64,000 nt of DNA, taken from Amycolatopsis orientalis DSM 43388. Its GTDB lineage: Bacteria; Actinomycetota; Actinomycetes; Mycobacteriales; Pseudonocardiaceae. The notes beneath the pieces are model-generated. The model was given only the letters and a program-made list of their open reading frames with translations. It did no database searches and was not told the DNA's origin. A program made the position numbers and the translations under genes. Positions 52,351 to 60,410 of the stretch are shown here, in pieces (the first letter of the stretch is position 1; every line of letters starts with the position of its first letter). The stretch is from NCBI RefSeq assembly GCF_000411975.1, contig NZ_ASXG01000120.1, positions 62,001 to 126,000 of the forward strand, in the 5' to 3' direction.

Positions 52351-53172
52351 TCACTTCAGCAGCTCGGTTTTCGCCAGGTTGACGCACAATCCTGCCGGAA
52401 GCCGGCCGTCCGCGGTGCGCAGGTGTTCGGTTTCGGCGAGGAATGCCGAGCGCAGCTGGGCGAGCTGCGCGTCGTCGAGGGTGTCGGTCGAGTAATACGA
52501 TTCACAGCACCGCGTCCAGACCTCGTCCGGCGTGGCGGTCAGGTCGATCTCGTACTGCTCCCAGGAAACCGGCGCGAACCCGGCCGGAGCCAGCACCTCG
52601 TCGATCCCCTCGCGGTTCGACGTGCGGCGCTCGGCGGTGTAAGTCGCCCGGCGTTCCTCCGGCACCTCGCGGAACAGCGGCCGAGCCAGTTCGAGGAACA
52701 CCGGAGTCGCGCCAGTCGATTCCGGACCGCCGACCACGACCGCGAAAGCCCCGCGCGGAACCAGCACCCGCGCGACCTCGGCGGCGACCTCCTCGGGGTG
52801 GTCCATCAGCATGAACGCCATATGCGACACGACCGCGTCGAAGCTGTCGTCCTCGAATGGCAGCTCCTGCGCCCGCCCGTGATGAAGCTCGGCGCCGGCG
52901 AGCTCGGGCCGCTGCCGGGCCAGGCCGAGCTGGCCCGACGACAGGTCCACGCCAGCGAGCTTTTCCGCCCCGCGCCGGGCGAAAACGGCCAGCAACGCGC
53001 CGTCGCCGCAGCCGAGATCGAGCACCCGGCGCGCGGGCGCGACCCGATCGGCCAGCACCTCGTAACTCGTCCGGCCGTCGCCGGCCACGCGGCCGGACTC
53101 GATCAGCACGGACATCGCGTCCGGTTTGCGATCGTGGTACTCGCGCAGGTAATTCTCCGCGGCGGAGGTCAT
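52351..53172 (-). CDS. Class I SAM-dependent methyltransferase (copy 2 of a tandem pair)
   Basis: A 273-residue paralogue of the next gene. Motif I is RVLDLGCGDGALLAVFARRG and the ARVLVPRGAFAVVVGG loop closes the SAM site. The C-terminal segment has WTRCCESYYSTDTLDD, which aligns with the corresponding part of copy 1. It diverges from the FGGY kinase with 36 bp between starts. The two copies have drifted enough to suggest different substrates, but both keep complete SAM motifs. Confidence 0.9.
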   Translation of the reverse strand: MTSAAENYLREYHDRKPDAMSVLIESGRVAGDGRTSYEVLADRVAPARRVLDLGCGDGALLAVFARRGAEKLAGVDLSSGQLGLARQRPELAGAELHHGRAQELPFEDDSFDAVVSHMAFMLMDHPEEVAAEVARVLVPRGAFAVVVGGPESTGATPVFLELARPLFREVPEERRATYTAERRTSNREGIDEVLAPAGFAPVSWEQYEIDLTATPDEVWTRCCESYYSTDTLDDAQLAQLRSAFLAETEHLRTADGRLPAGLCVNLAKTELLK

Positions 53173-53208
53173 GCTCCGACGGTAGCGAATTCCTGGTACC
53201 CCTGTGGC

Positions 53209-54639
53209 ATGCACGAAGAAGCTCTGCTCGGCATCGACGTCGGCACGACCGCGGTGAAAGTCGCGGCGTTCGCACCGGACGGCCGGGAACTCGCGGCGCA
53301 CTCGGCCCCTTACCCGATCACGCGGCCGCGTCCCGGCTGGGCCGAGCAGGACCCGGAAGACTGGTGGCACGCAACGGAAACCGCGCTCCGCACCGTCCTT
53401 TCCGGACTCCCCGCCGGTTCGGTGCGCGCGGCCGGGATCGTCAGCCAGGTCAACACCCATCTCCTCGTCGGCGCCGACCTGCGGCCGCTCACCCCGGCGG
53501 TGATCTGGCAGGACCAGCGCTGCGCGGAGATCGCCGCGGAACTCGACGCCCGCTTCACCGACGACGACAAAAAACGCATCTGGGGCGGGCCGATCGCGCT
53601 GGATGCGTCGTTCGCCGGCGCCCGCGCCGCGTGGTTTGCCCGTGAAGAACCCGAGTTATGGGCCCGCGCGCGATGGATGCTGAGCCCCAAGGACTTCATC
53701 GGCGCGCGGCTCACCGGACGCGTCGCGACCGACCTGCTGTCCGGCGTGCGCATCGCGGGCGCGTCCGGTTATCTGCCCGAAGCGGTCGCGCTCGTAGACG
53801 GGCTCGGCGACCGTCTGCCGGAATTGCTCGCGCCCGAGGAACCCCTCGGCCACGCCGCCGTACTGGGCGACGCTCCGGTCGTCGTGGGAACCATGGACGC
53901 GTTCGGCGGCGTTTTCGGCACCCGCACCACAGAACCGGGCCGCGCGATGGTCACCTGCGGGACCTCGCTGGTGGTCGCGGCCGCCTCGCACCGGCACGAA
54001 CCGATCCGCGGCCTGGTCGCCTTCCCGCCTCGCGGCGACCTCGTCGTGCACGCCGGACCGACCCAAGCCGCGGGCGACGCGGTGCGCTGGTGGAGCCGAG
54101 CGTCCGGACTGTCCGTGCCCGACGTGTTCGCCTCCGCCGCGGAAGGCACGCCCGGGGTGGTCTTCCTGCCGCATCTGCAAGGCGAACGCGCGCCGCTGTG
54201 GGATCCGGATCTGCGCGGCAGTTTCCTCGGACTCAGGTCGTCCACCACCACCGCGGATCTGTCGCGGGCCGTCCTGACCGGCGTGGCGTTTTCCGCGCGG
54301 CACGTGCTGGAAACCGTCGAGGAAGCCTGCGGCGAGGCCCTTCCCTCGGTGACCTTCTCCGGCGGTGGCGCACGCAGCGACCTCTGGACCCAACTCCACG
54401 CCGACACACTGTGCCGACCCGTCGAACGCCTTCGGGTGCCCGAGAGCGCCGCCCTCGGCGCCGCCCTGCTCGGCGCTGTCGGCGCGGGCCGGTACCCGGA
54501 CGTCGAAACCGCCGCGGCCTCGACGGTCGCCGTGGAGCGAACCTTCACCCCCGAAACAGACTTGACCGGCCTGTACGAGGCGTATCGCGCGGCACACGAA
54601 GGGCTCGCGAGAGTGCACGAGCGGCTGGCGCGACGGTGA
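53209..54639 (+). CDS. FGGY-family carbohydrate kinase (xylulokinase-like)
   Basis: A 476-residue sugar kinase. Seen: the phosphate-1 loop LLGIDVGTTAVKVAAF, IVSQVNTHL, a VIWQDQRC substrate-side stretch, MVTCGTSLVVAAA and the FSGGGARSDLWTQLHADTL adenosine motif. The order matches xylulokinase and gluconokinase. The sugar cannot be fixed from sequence because no transporter or isomerase genes are adjacent. The next gene begins 5 bp after its stop. Confidence 0.9.
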   Translation: MHEEALLGIDVGTTAVKVAAFAPDGRELAAHSAPYPITRPRPGWAEQDPEDWWHATETALRTVLSGLPAGSVRAAGIVSQVNTHLLVGADLRPLTPAVIWQDQRCAEIAAELDARFTDDDKKRIWGGPIALDASFAGARAAWFAREEPELWARARWMLSPKDFIGARLTGRVATDLLSGVRIAGASGYLPEAVALVDGLGDRLPELLAPEEPLGHAAVLGDAPVVVGTMDAFGGVFGTRTTEPGRAMVTCGTSLVVAAASHRHEPIRGLVAFPPRGDLVVHAGPTQAAGDAVRWWSRASGLSVPDVFASAAEGTPGVVFLPHLQGERAPLWDPDLRGSFLGLRSSTTTADLSRAVLTGVAFSARHVLETVEEACGEALPSVTFSGGGARSDLWTQLHADTLCRPVERLRVPESAALGAALLGAVGAGRYPDVETAAASTVAVERTFTPETDLTGLYEAYRAAHEGLARVHERLARR

Positions 54640-54643
54640 TCTA

Positions 54644-55324
54644 ATGGCCCGCATGGAAACCCTCCGCTACGGCAGCGAGCCCAGCCAGTTCGTCGAACTC
54701 CACGGGAGCCCGGGCGGGCGGGGCACCGCGATCCTGCTGCACGGCGGATGGTGGCGCGCCCGGCACGACCTGCACCAGCTCGACCCGATGGCCGCCGACC
54801 TGGTCGCCGCGGGCTGGTACGTCGCGAACGTCGAATACCGGCGCATCGACGGCGACTCGGGCGGCTGGCCGCAAACCCTCGACGACGTACGGGCGGCGAT
54901 CGCCGCGGTCGAGCGCCCGGACGCACTGCCGGCCGTCGCGATCGGACACTCCGCGGGCGGCCACCTGGCCCTGCTGGCCGGCGGACTTTCCGGGGTCGTC
55001 GCGCTCGCCCCGATCACCGACGTCCCGCGCGCCCGAGCCGAAGAGCTGGGCGAAGGCGCCGCCGGACTGTTCCTGACCGGCGACGACCCCGCCGCGTCGC
55101 CCATCCGGACGCTCCCGATCGGGTGCCCGCACCTGGTCGTGCAAGGCGACGCCGACGTCCGCGTCCCGGTGGAGCACAGCCGCGACTACGTGGCCGCGGC
55201 CAAGGCGGCGGGCGACGACGTGGACTACGTCGAGCTTCCCGGCGTCGACCACTTCCGCCTGATCGACCCGGCGGACGAGCCGTGGCAGCCCGTCCGCGAC
55301 TGGCTCGACCGGCGGTTCAGCTGA
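54644..55324 (+). CDS. Alpha/beta hydrolase, kynurenine-formamidase-like
   Basis: A 226-residue hydrolase. The oxyanion motif HGGWWRARHDL, the nucleophile GHSAGGHLALLAGG and the late VDHFRLIDP histidine match the bacterial arylformamidase/BD-FAE group, where an HGGxW motif is characteristic. An ATG three codons further in is also possible as start. It follows the kinase by 5 bp and may be co-transcribed, though no functional link is evident. Confidence 0.85.
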   Translation: MARMETLRYGSEPSQFVELHGSPGGRGTAILLHGGWWRARHDLHQLDPMAADLVAAGWYVANVEYRRIDGDSGGWPQTLDDVRAAIAAVERPDALPAVAIGHSAGGHLALLAGGLSGVVALAPITDVPRARAEELGEGAAGLFLTGDDPAASPIRTLPIGCPHLVVQGDADVRVPVEHSRDYVAAAKAAGDDVDYVELPGVDHFRLIDPADEPWQPVRDWLDRRFS

Positions 55325-56024
55325 CGTCCGCCTCGACGAACCGGTGCCCGGCGGTGTTCTCGATGACCACCGCCGTCACCTGCGCCGGGTCGACGACCGC
55401 CGTCCCGTAGAGGTACGCGCCGTCGCGGGCCGCCCGCTCCGAGACCAGCCAGCCGCCCGCGACCTGGCGCTGGCCGTTCTTGCCGAGGACGACGAGCAGG
55501 CATTTCTCCCCGGCCGGGATGCCCGTCACCGAACCGTCCACGCGCACCCACCCGCTTTGCGGCACGATGTTCGCGGTCAGCCGGGTCTTGCCGCTGGCGT
55601 CCGCGCCGGAAACGACCTTCGTGCCCGGAACCGCGCTCGTCGCCGGCGGCGGCGTGGTCGGCACCGCGACGGCGGGCCCGGACGAACTGCGTCCCACCAG
55701 CACCCCGACGCCCAACGCGGCCGCGACCACCACGGCCGCGGCGACGATCGCCATCGACCGCCCCCGCCCGGCCCGCGTACGCGCCTCCGCCCGGACCTGG
55801 CCCACGGTCCGCTGCAGCACGAGGTCCGCGCCCACCGGCGGCCCGTCCAGCAACGCCTCCGGCGGCAATTCGCCGAGGAAACTCTGCACCTCGCGCAACG
55901 AAGCGGCCTCCGCCCGGCAGCGCTCGCACCCGTCCAGATGCGTCTCGACGTCGCGCTGCTCGCCCGAGGCGAGCTGACCGGACAGGTATCCCGCCAAGTC
56001 GACGTGCTCGTCAGCAGTGTTCAT
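55317..56024 (-). CDS. Zinc-finger anti-sigma factor
   Basis: A 235-residue membrane protein. The N-terminal ZAS domain has the H...CxxC set in VETHLDGCERCRAEA (residues about 27-40). One transmembrane helix follows at about 93-113 (SMAIVAAAVVVAAALGVGVLVG), then a Pro/Thr linker and an extracytoplasmic anti-sigma-K-like domain (VRVDGSVTGIPAGEKCLLVVLG). It resembles RskA/RslA. Its ATG overlaps the sigma gene stop (ATGA), the standard sigma/anti-sigma arrangement. Confidence 0.92.
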   Translation of the reverse strand: MNTADEHVDLAGYLSGQLASGEQRDVETHLDGCERCRAEAASLREVQSFLGELPPEALLDGPPVGADLVLQRTVGQVRAEARTRAGRGRSMAIVAAAVVVAAALGVGVLVGRSSSGPAVAVPTTPPPATSAVPGTKVVSGADASGKTRLTANIVPQSGWVRVDGSVTGIPAGEKCLLVVLGKNGQRQVAGGWLVSERAARDGAYLYGTAVVDPAQVTAVVIENTAGHRFVEADVS

Positions 56025-56560
56025 CCGGCCACCCCTTCCGCTCGACGGAACTCTTCCCGCAACGCCCGCAGCCCGTAATACGAGCGGGATTTGACCGTGC
56101 CCGGAGGAATACCGAGCCGCTCCGCCGCCTCCGCGACGCTGCGCCCCTGCAGATACATCTGCTCGAGCACCTCGCGATGCTCCGGCGACAGCCCGTCGAG
56201 CGCGGCGAGCACCACCATCGAGTCGACGACCTGATCGGCATGATCCCGCTCGACCGGCCCGCTCGACGATGACTCGGCCACCTCCTGCGGCCGCGCCTCC
56301 TTCGCCCGGAACCGGTCGATCACCAGATTCCGCACCACGGTGAGCAACCAGCCGCGCACCGACCCGCGCCCGTTGACCAGGCTGTCCGGACTCCGCCACG
56401 CGCGGACGAGCGCCTCCTGCACCACGTCCTCCGCCGCCGCGCGATCGCCGAGCAGCCGGGTGGCGTAAGCGAGCATCGCCCGCCCGTGCTCCTCGAACAG
56501 CGCACGGACCAGCGCCTCGTCCGCAACCGCCCGCCGGTGACGGGCCCTGAACCCGGCCAT
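56021..56560 (-). CDS. ECF sigma factor (SigK/SigL-like)
   Basis: A 179-residue extracytoplasmic-function sigma factor. Region 2 has MLAYATRLLGDRAAAEDVVQEA and VRGWLLTVVRNLVIDRFR in blocks; region 4 has LSPEHREVLEQMYLQGRSV and AAERLGIPPGTVKSRSYY. The partner anti-sigma gene overlaps it. GGGAGG lies 12 nt before the ATG. The first gene after it is far away, so other targets are not visible. Confidence 0.93.
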   Translation of the reverse strand: MAGFRARHRRAVADEALVRALFEEHGRAMLAYATRLLGDRAAAEDVVQEALVRAWRSPDSLVNGRGSVRGWLLTVVRNLVIDRFRAKEARPQEVAESSSSGPVERDHADQVVDSMVVLAALDGLSPEHREVLEQMYLQGRSVAEAAERLGIPPGTVKSRSYYGLRALREEFRRAEGVAG

Positions 56561-57276
56561 GCCCCGATCATCCTCCCGATCGGGACCGATTGTCCCGCGG
56601 CGGAGGCGTGTTGCGGTGTGCCCGGTACCGGTTTGTTCCTTGCCTGCTGCTCCCTGGCTGGTTACCCCTTGTGACCGCGCTCTCCCACTTCCCGTGCAGC
56701 TCCGAATACGCGGGTCCGGGTCCCCTCGTTCCCCGCCGCCGCCCCTTCGACGGAGCGCGCCCACCCGCCGTCCCCGATCGGTGCGGTGCCCTGGCCCACC
56801 GCCGGTTCCCGGCACCCCGATCGATACCCGCCCACCAGCGTGGTTCCGCCGACACGATCGGGGAACGCACCGCCTGCGGGCCCCGGACCTGGGCTAAGTT
56901 CGCAACTGATCCAGCCGGAAGGCTTGCTCACCAGGTCGGCGCACGCCGGTGCCGTGCACTGGGATCACCGCCCCGGCCGCCCGACCGCCCTGGAGCCGCC
57001 GGGAGCGCTGCGCACACCGCCCTCCCGGCGGCTCCGGGGCACCTATGGGCGTCGCGCCTCCCAGGACGAGCGGCAGTCGCGGGCCGAGAAGCCGAGGCGG
57101 GGAAGACGGGCGACTGCGGGAGCGCGGCTCTCCTGAAGCCGACCCTGCTGTTACCGAAGCGGCAGCAGGAGGGCAAGCCCCGCGAGCAACCACAGCCCTC
57201 AACCGGGTCCGGGCAACGTTCTCGCCTCGCCGGTGAAGCGACCCGCCGGGCTGGCCGGTGCGCCAGCCGTCCACAA
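56561..57276. other. Gene-poor stretch with a large palindrome
   Basis: About 700 bp upstream of the sigma gene with no credible gene. Open frames are low-complexity and lack ribosome sites. It contains a perfect 14-bp inverted repeat (GGAGCCGCCGGGAG at 56,992-57,005 and its complement at 57,022-57,035) with a 16-nt loop, which could be a terminator-like structure. Confidence 0.5.
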
Positions 57277-57611
57277 AGGACTCAGGCGGCTGCCGCGCCA
57301 AGGTCAGTCAGCACCACGGGGCTCGCCGGCGCGCCGCGACGGCGAGCGACTCTCACCAGACCCCGACAGCCCAGGCGGCCCAGACAGTCCAAGGACTCAA
57401 GCAGCCGCCACGCCAAGGTCAGTCAGCACCACCGGGCTCGCCAGCGCGCCGCGACGGCCCGCGACTCTCACCAGACCCCGACAGCCCAGGCGGCCCAGAC
57501 AGTCCAAGGACTCAAGCAGCCGCCACGCCAAGGTCAGTCAGCACCACCGGGCTCGCCGGCGCGCCGCGACGGCGGGCGATTCTCACCAGGCCCCGGCGAC
57601 GCAGGCGGTCC
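57277..57611. repeat. Three tandem 115-bp direct repeats
   Basis: Copies begin at 57,277, 57,392 and 57,507, each opening with AGGACTCA and continuing through GCCAAGGTCAGTCAGCACCA. The spacing is exactly 115 bp twice, and identity is high (few differences in the first 90 bp). The third copy is the 3' end of the small gene at 57,512-57,748, including its stop codon, so the other two are decayed or duplicated fragments of that gene end. The period is not a multiple of three, arguing against protein-coding selection. Confidence 0.85.
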
Positions 57612-57748
57612 ATCGCCTGCGTTTCCCACAGCGGAACCCGTCCGCCGACCGACCACAGGTAGCACTCCCCGGCGAAACCGTTATGGACCACCACCAGCCC
57701 GCGCCGGACGTCGTCCAGTGCGTGTACGTCCTCCTCGACGAGCACCAT
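57512..57748 (-). CDS. Small hypothetical protein with a winged-helix-like end
   Basis: A 78-residue protein of unknown function. The C-terminal half (METQAMDRLRRRGLV-like stretch WETQAMDRLRRRGLV, then VVLTDLGVAAA) looks like the recognition helix and wing end of small winged-helix proteins. The N-terminal half has LVVVHNGFAGECYLW. GGAGG lies 9 nt before the ATG. Its 3' end is copied twice downstream as 115-bp repeats. Divergent from the DUF3800 gene. Confidence 0.7.
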   Translation of the reverse strand: MVLVEEDVHALDDVRRGLVVVHNGFAGECYLWSVGGRVPLWETQAMDRLRRRGLVRIARRRGAPASPVVLTDLGVAAA

Positions 57749-57876
57749 GACCGGCTCCCTCCGTCCCCTTCATGGTGAAACTTCGCGGGCCGCCGGTACA
57801 TCCGGGAATCCACCTCAGGGGTTCCCTGGAGAAATGGGGTCGCCCTCGCCTCGCCGGCCTGGCAGGATCGGGCCTT

Positions 57877-58761
57877 GTGCGGCCGCCCACGATCGCGTGC
57901 GACGAATCCGGCTCGGAGGGCGCGAACCTGATCGGCGCGAACACCGCGGTCTTCGCGCACGCCGCCGTCCGGCTCGAGCCGGCAGCCGCCGCGGAATGTG
58001 TTGCGCGGCTGCGGGAACTCATCGGCTCGCCCGCGCTCGAGTACAAGGCCAACCACCTCCTGCGCGCCAAAAACCGCGCCGCCCTGGAGTGGCTGCTCAC
58101 CGAACCTCTCGCCGACACCGCCAGCGTGCTGCTCGTCGACAAAGCCCTGTTCCTCGCGGGCAAAATCGTCGATTTGCTCGCCGACCAGACCCCCTACCCG
58201 GACTGCTTGCGACGCCGTCCGGACGCACGCGCTCGCAACTTGTACGAAGCCGGCCCCCGCGTCCACGGCAGCCGCCCCTGGACCGAGTTCCTGCGGTCGT
58301 TCACCGGACTGCTGCGCACCTCGAACCGTCGTCTCCCCGCGACCACACCGGCCGAATTCTTCGCTCAGACAGACGTTCTCGGCGAATGGGTTTCAGCTCG
58401 CCCGCATCTGACCGCTCTGCGCGAGCAGTTGCTCGCCGACCCCGGTCTCGCCTCGCCGATCGACCCGTTGCTGCCCGCTCTCGCCGACACGATCGCGTTC
58501 TGGCGTCCGGAAAAGGTCATTCACGACGAGCAGCCGTCCCTTACACCGGCCCGGCTCGCCCAGCTGCTCGATCCGGTGCCCCAGTGGGAATTCGTCGATT
58601 CGAAGTCCGAACCGCGGGTCCAGATCGCCGATTTCCTGGCCGGCGTCGCCCGGCGGCTGGCCGAGGAGACGCTGCCCGGCGGCGGGGATGCGGAACTGGT
58701 GAAACTGCTGCGGCCGTATGTGCTTCCGGCGTCGGTCTGGATGGGGGAACCGGCGGCCTAG
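57877..58761 (+). CDS. DUF3800 family protein
   Basis: A 294-residue protein. The near-N-terminal IACDESGSEG and the C-terminal VDSKSEPRVQIADFLAGVARR are the two acidic blocks that define DUF3800, predicted to have an RNase H-like fold and often suspected to be nucleases. Function is unproven. The GTG at 57,877 was chosen because the DESG motif normally lies within about ten residues of the start; the longer frame upstream has no support. Confidence 0.8.
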   Translation: MRPPTIACDESGSEGANLIGANTAVFAHAAVRLEPAAAAECVARLRELIGSPALEYKANHLLRAKNRAALEWLLTEPLADTASVLLVDKALFLAGKIVDLLADQTPYPDCLRRRPDARARNLYEAGPRVHGSRPWTEFLRSFTGLLRTSNRRLPATTPAEFFAQTDVLGEWVSARPHLTALREQLLADPGLASPIDPLLPALADTIAFWRPEKVIHDEQPSLTPARLAQLLDPVPQWEFVDSKSEPRVQIADFLAGVARRLAEETLPGGGDAELVKLLRPYVLPASVWMGEPAA

Positions 58762-58795
58762 CTGCCCCGCGATCCCTCCGGCTGGCTTGACCGGG

Positions 58796-59215
58796 TCACC
58801 AATCCCGCGGGTCGACGACGTGCACCGCGGCTTCCTCCGCCGACGCCGCGCCGCCGTCGATGCCGATGTCCGAGGCGTAGAGCTCGGCCTCGGTGTCCGG
58901 GCCGAAGCCCGCGTTGGTGGCCACCAAGCGGCCCGCGCGGGAGTCGCCGACCTCGTCGTCGACGAGTTCGCCGTCGGTGTCGTCAGTGTCGCCCAGGCCG
59001 TCGCCGTCAGTCTCGCGGATGTCCGGGACTTCGCGGGCCAGCCTGCCCTCCCAGCTTTCCCCGGCGGCTTCTTCGGAGGCGGTGGTGCCCCAGTCGCGAG
59101 TCGCGAGTGGACGTTCCGGCGGCGAGTAACCCTCGTCGTAGGGGTCGCCGTCCTCCAGGGTGTCCTCGGGGTCCAGCAGGCCGGTGTCGGCGTTGTCTTC
59201 GATGTCGTCGTCCAC
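58796..59215 (-). CDS. DUF5709 family acidic protein
   Basis: A 139-residue, strongly acidic, Gly/Ala-rich protein. The LLDPEDTLEDGDPYDEGYSPPERP-type stretch (LDPEDTLEDG and DEGYSPPERP) and the WEGRLAREVPD block are the DUF5709 signature, a family confined to actinobacteria. It is probably disordered. Role unknown. Confidence 0.88.
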   Translation of the reverse strand: MDDDIEDNADTGLLDPEDTLEDGDPYDEGYSPPERPLATRDWGTTASEEAAGESWEGRLAREVPDIRETDGDGLGDTDDTDGELVDDEVGDSRAGRLVATNAGFGPDTEAELYASDIGIDGGAASAEEAAVHVVDPRDW

Positions 59216-59286
59216 TGCGCCTCCTTTCCGCGTGCCCAGGTTACTGCCGCCCGCTAGCCTGTGCGCGCACGCCGGGTGGAGGAACG

Positions 59287-60360
59287 ATGCCTCAGTGGAG
59301 TGGCCCCACGCTGATCGCCGTGTTCGCCGGATTCGGGCTGGCGTTCGTTTTGGTGGTGCCGTATGTGGCGATCAGCTATCGCAAACGCGGCGAGCTCGGG
59401 CTGCTGCGCGCGATCGCCGCGCCGGCGTTTCTCGTGTACTGCTTCGCGCTGGTCACCTACACGCTGCTGCCGCTGCCGAACGTCGACGCGACGTACTGCG
59501 CGACGCACGAAGCACTGCGTCACCCGGTGTGGAATCCGCTCCAATTCCTGGCCGACATGAAGCAGTTCAACACCGGACTGCTGGATAATCCAGCGCTCCG
59601 CCAGGTGTTGTTCAACGTCGCGTTCTTCGTGCCGTGGGGCGTGTTCCTGCGGCGGCTGTTCGAGCGCAGCATCGGTTTCGCCATCGTCAGCGGGTTTTTC
59701 GTGTCGCTCGCCATCGAGACGACCCAGTTGACGGGCGTGTGGTTTCTGATGGACTGCCCGTACCGGCTCTTCGACACCGGCGACCTGCTGTCCAACACGG
59801 TTGGCGCGGGAGTCGGCGCGCTCCTAGCGCCTGTGCTGCGCCGCTCCGGACGGTTGCGGCCGGCCGACGAACCGCGTCCCGTCCTCGCCCGGCGTCGGCT
59901 GCTGGGCATGGTGCTCGACCTGGTGTCCGTCACCCTGGTGGGGGTCGTGCTGAGCATGATCGCGCTCGCGGTGCAGTACGTCACGAAGGGCACACTGCAG
60001 AACAACACGCTGATCGACGACGTTCTCGGCCGGTGGGTGCCCACCGCGGTCCTGCTGCTGCTCGTGCCGCTGGCGGGCAACGGCGCGACGCCTGGTCAGC
60101 GCGCGGTTCTGCTGACGATGGTGCGCGCGGACGGACGGCCGCCGTCGGCGCTGCAGTCGATCGCCCGGTTCCTGCTCGGTTCGGGCGGCTACTTCATCCT
60201 GGTCGGATTGAACTCCGGGTGGACGTCGCTGTGGCTGCTGGCGCATCTGGGGTTCATGGTCTTCACCCGAGGGCATCGGGGCCTGACGGGTCTGGTGTGC
60301 GGGTTGTCCGTGGTCGACACGCGGGCGGTGGATCGGGAGCCGGTCGCCCGGTCAGGGTGA
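59287..60360 (+). CDS. VanZ-like membrane protein with C-terminal RDD-like domain
   Basis: A 357-residue membrane protein. The N-terminal part has five or so transmembrane segments and the VanZ motif FNVAFFVPWGVFLRRLF, with a DTGDLLSNTVGAGVGAL loop. The C-terminal part (from about residue 205) adds a further three segments with NGATPGQRAVLLTMVRADG, which resembles the RDD domain. VanZ proteins are linked to teicoplanin resistance and envelope functions; no substrate is known here. The stop overlaps a possible ATG of the next gene (TGATG). Confidence 0.85.
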   Translation: MPQWSGPTLIAVFAGFGLAFVLVVPYVAISYRKRGELGLLRAIAAPAFLVYCFALVTYTLLPLPNVDATYCATHEALRHPVWNPLQFLADMKQFNTGLLDNPALRQVLFNVAFFVPWGVFLRRLFERSIGFAIVSGFFVSLAIETTQLTGVWFLMDCPYRLFDTGDLLSNTVGAGVGALLAPVLRRSGRLRPADEPRPVLARRRLLGMVLDLVSVTLVGVVLSMIALAVQYVTKGTLQNNTLIDDVLGRWVPTAVLLLLVPLAGNGATPGQRAVLLTMVRADGRPPSALQSIARFLLGSGGYFILVGLNSGWTSLWLLAHLGFMVFTRGHRGLTGLVCGLSVVDTRAVDREPVARSG

Positions 60361-60410
60361 TGTCGTTTTTTCGCGAGGTTTCGTGCGCGCGGCGAGGCAG
60401 ACTGGTCGAC

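Noticed and set aside
57277..57611. CRISPR array
   Set aside because: Units are 115 bp, contiguous and without unique spacers; no cas genes nearby.
56590..57750. A 386-residue plus-strand open frame through the repeat region
   Set aside because: Low complexity, no ribosome site, runs antisense to the small gene and through a 115-bp repeat whose period shifts frame.
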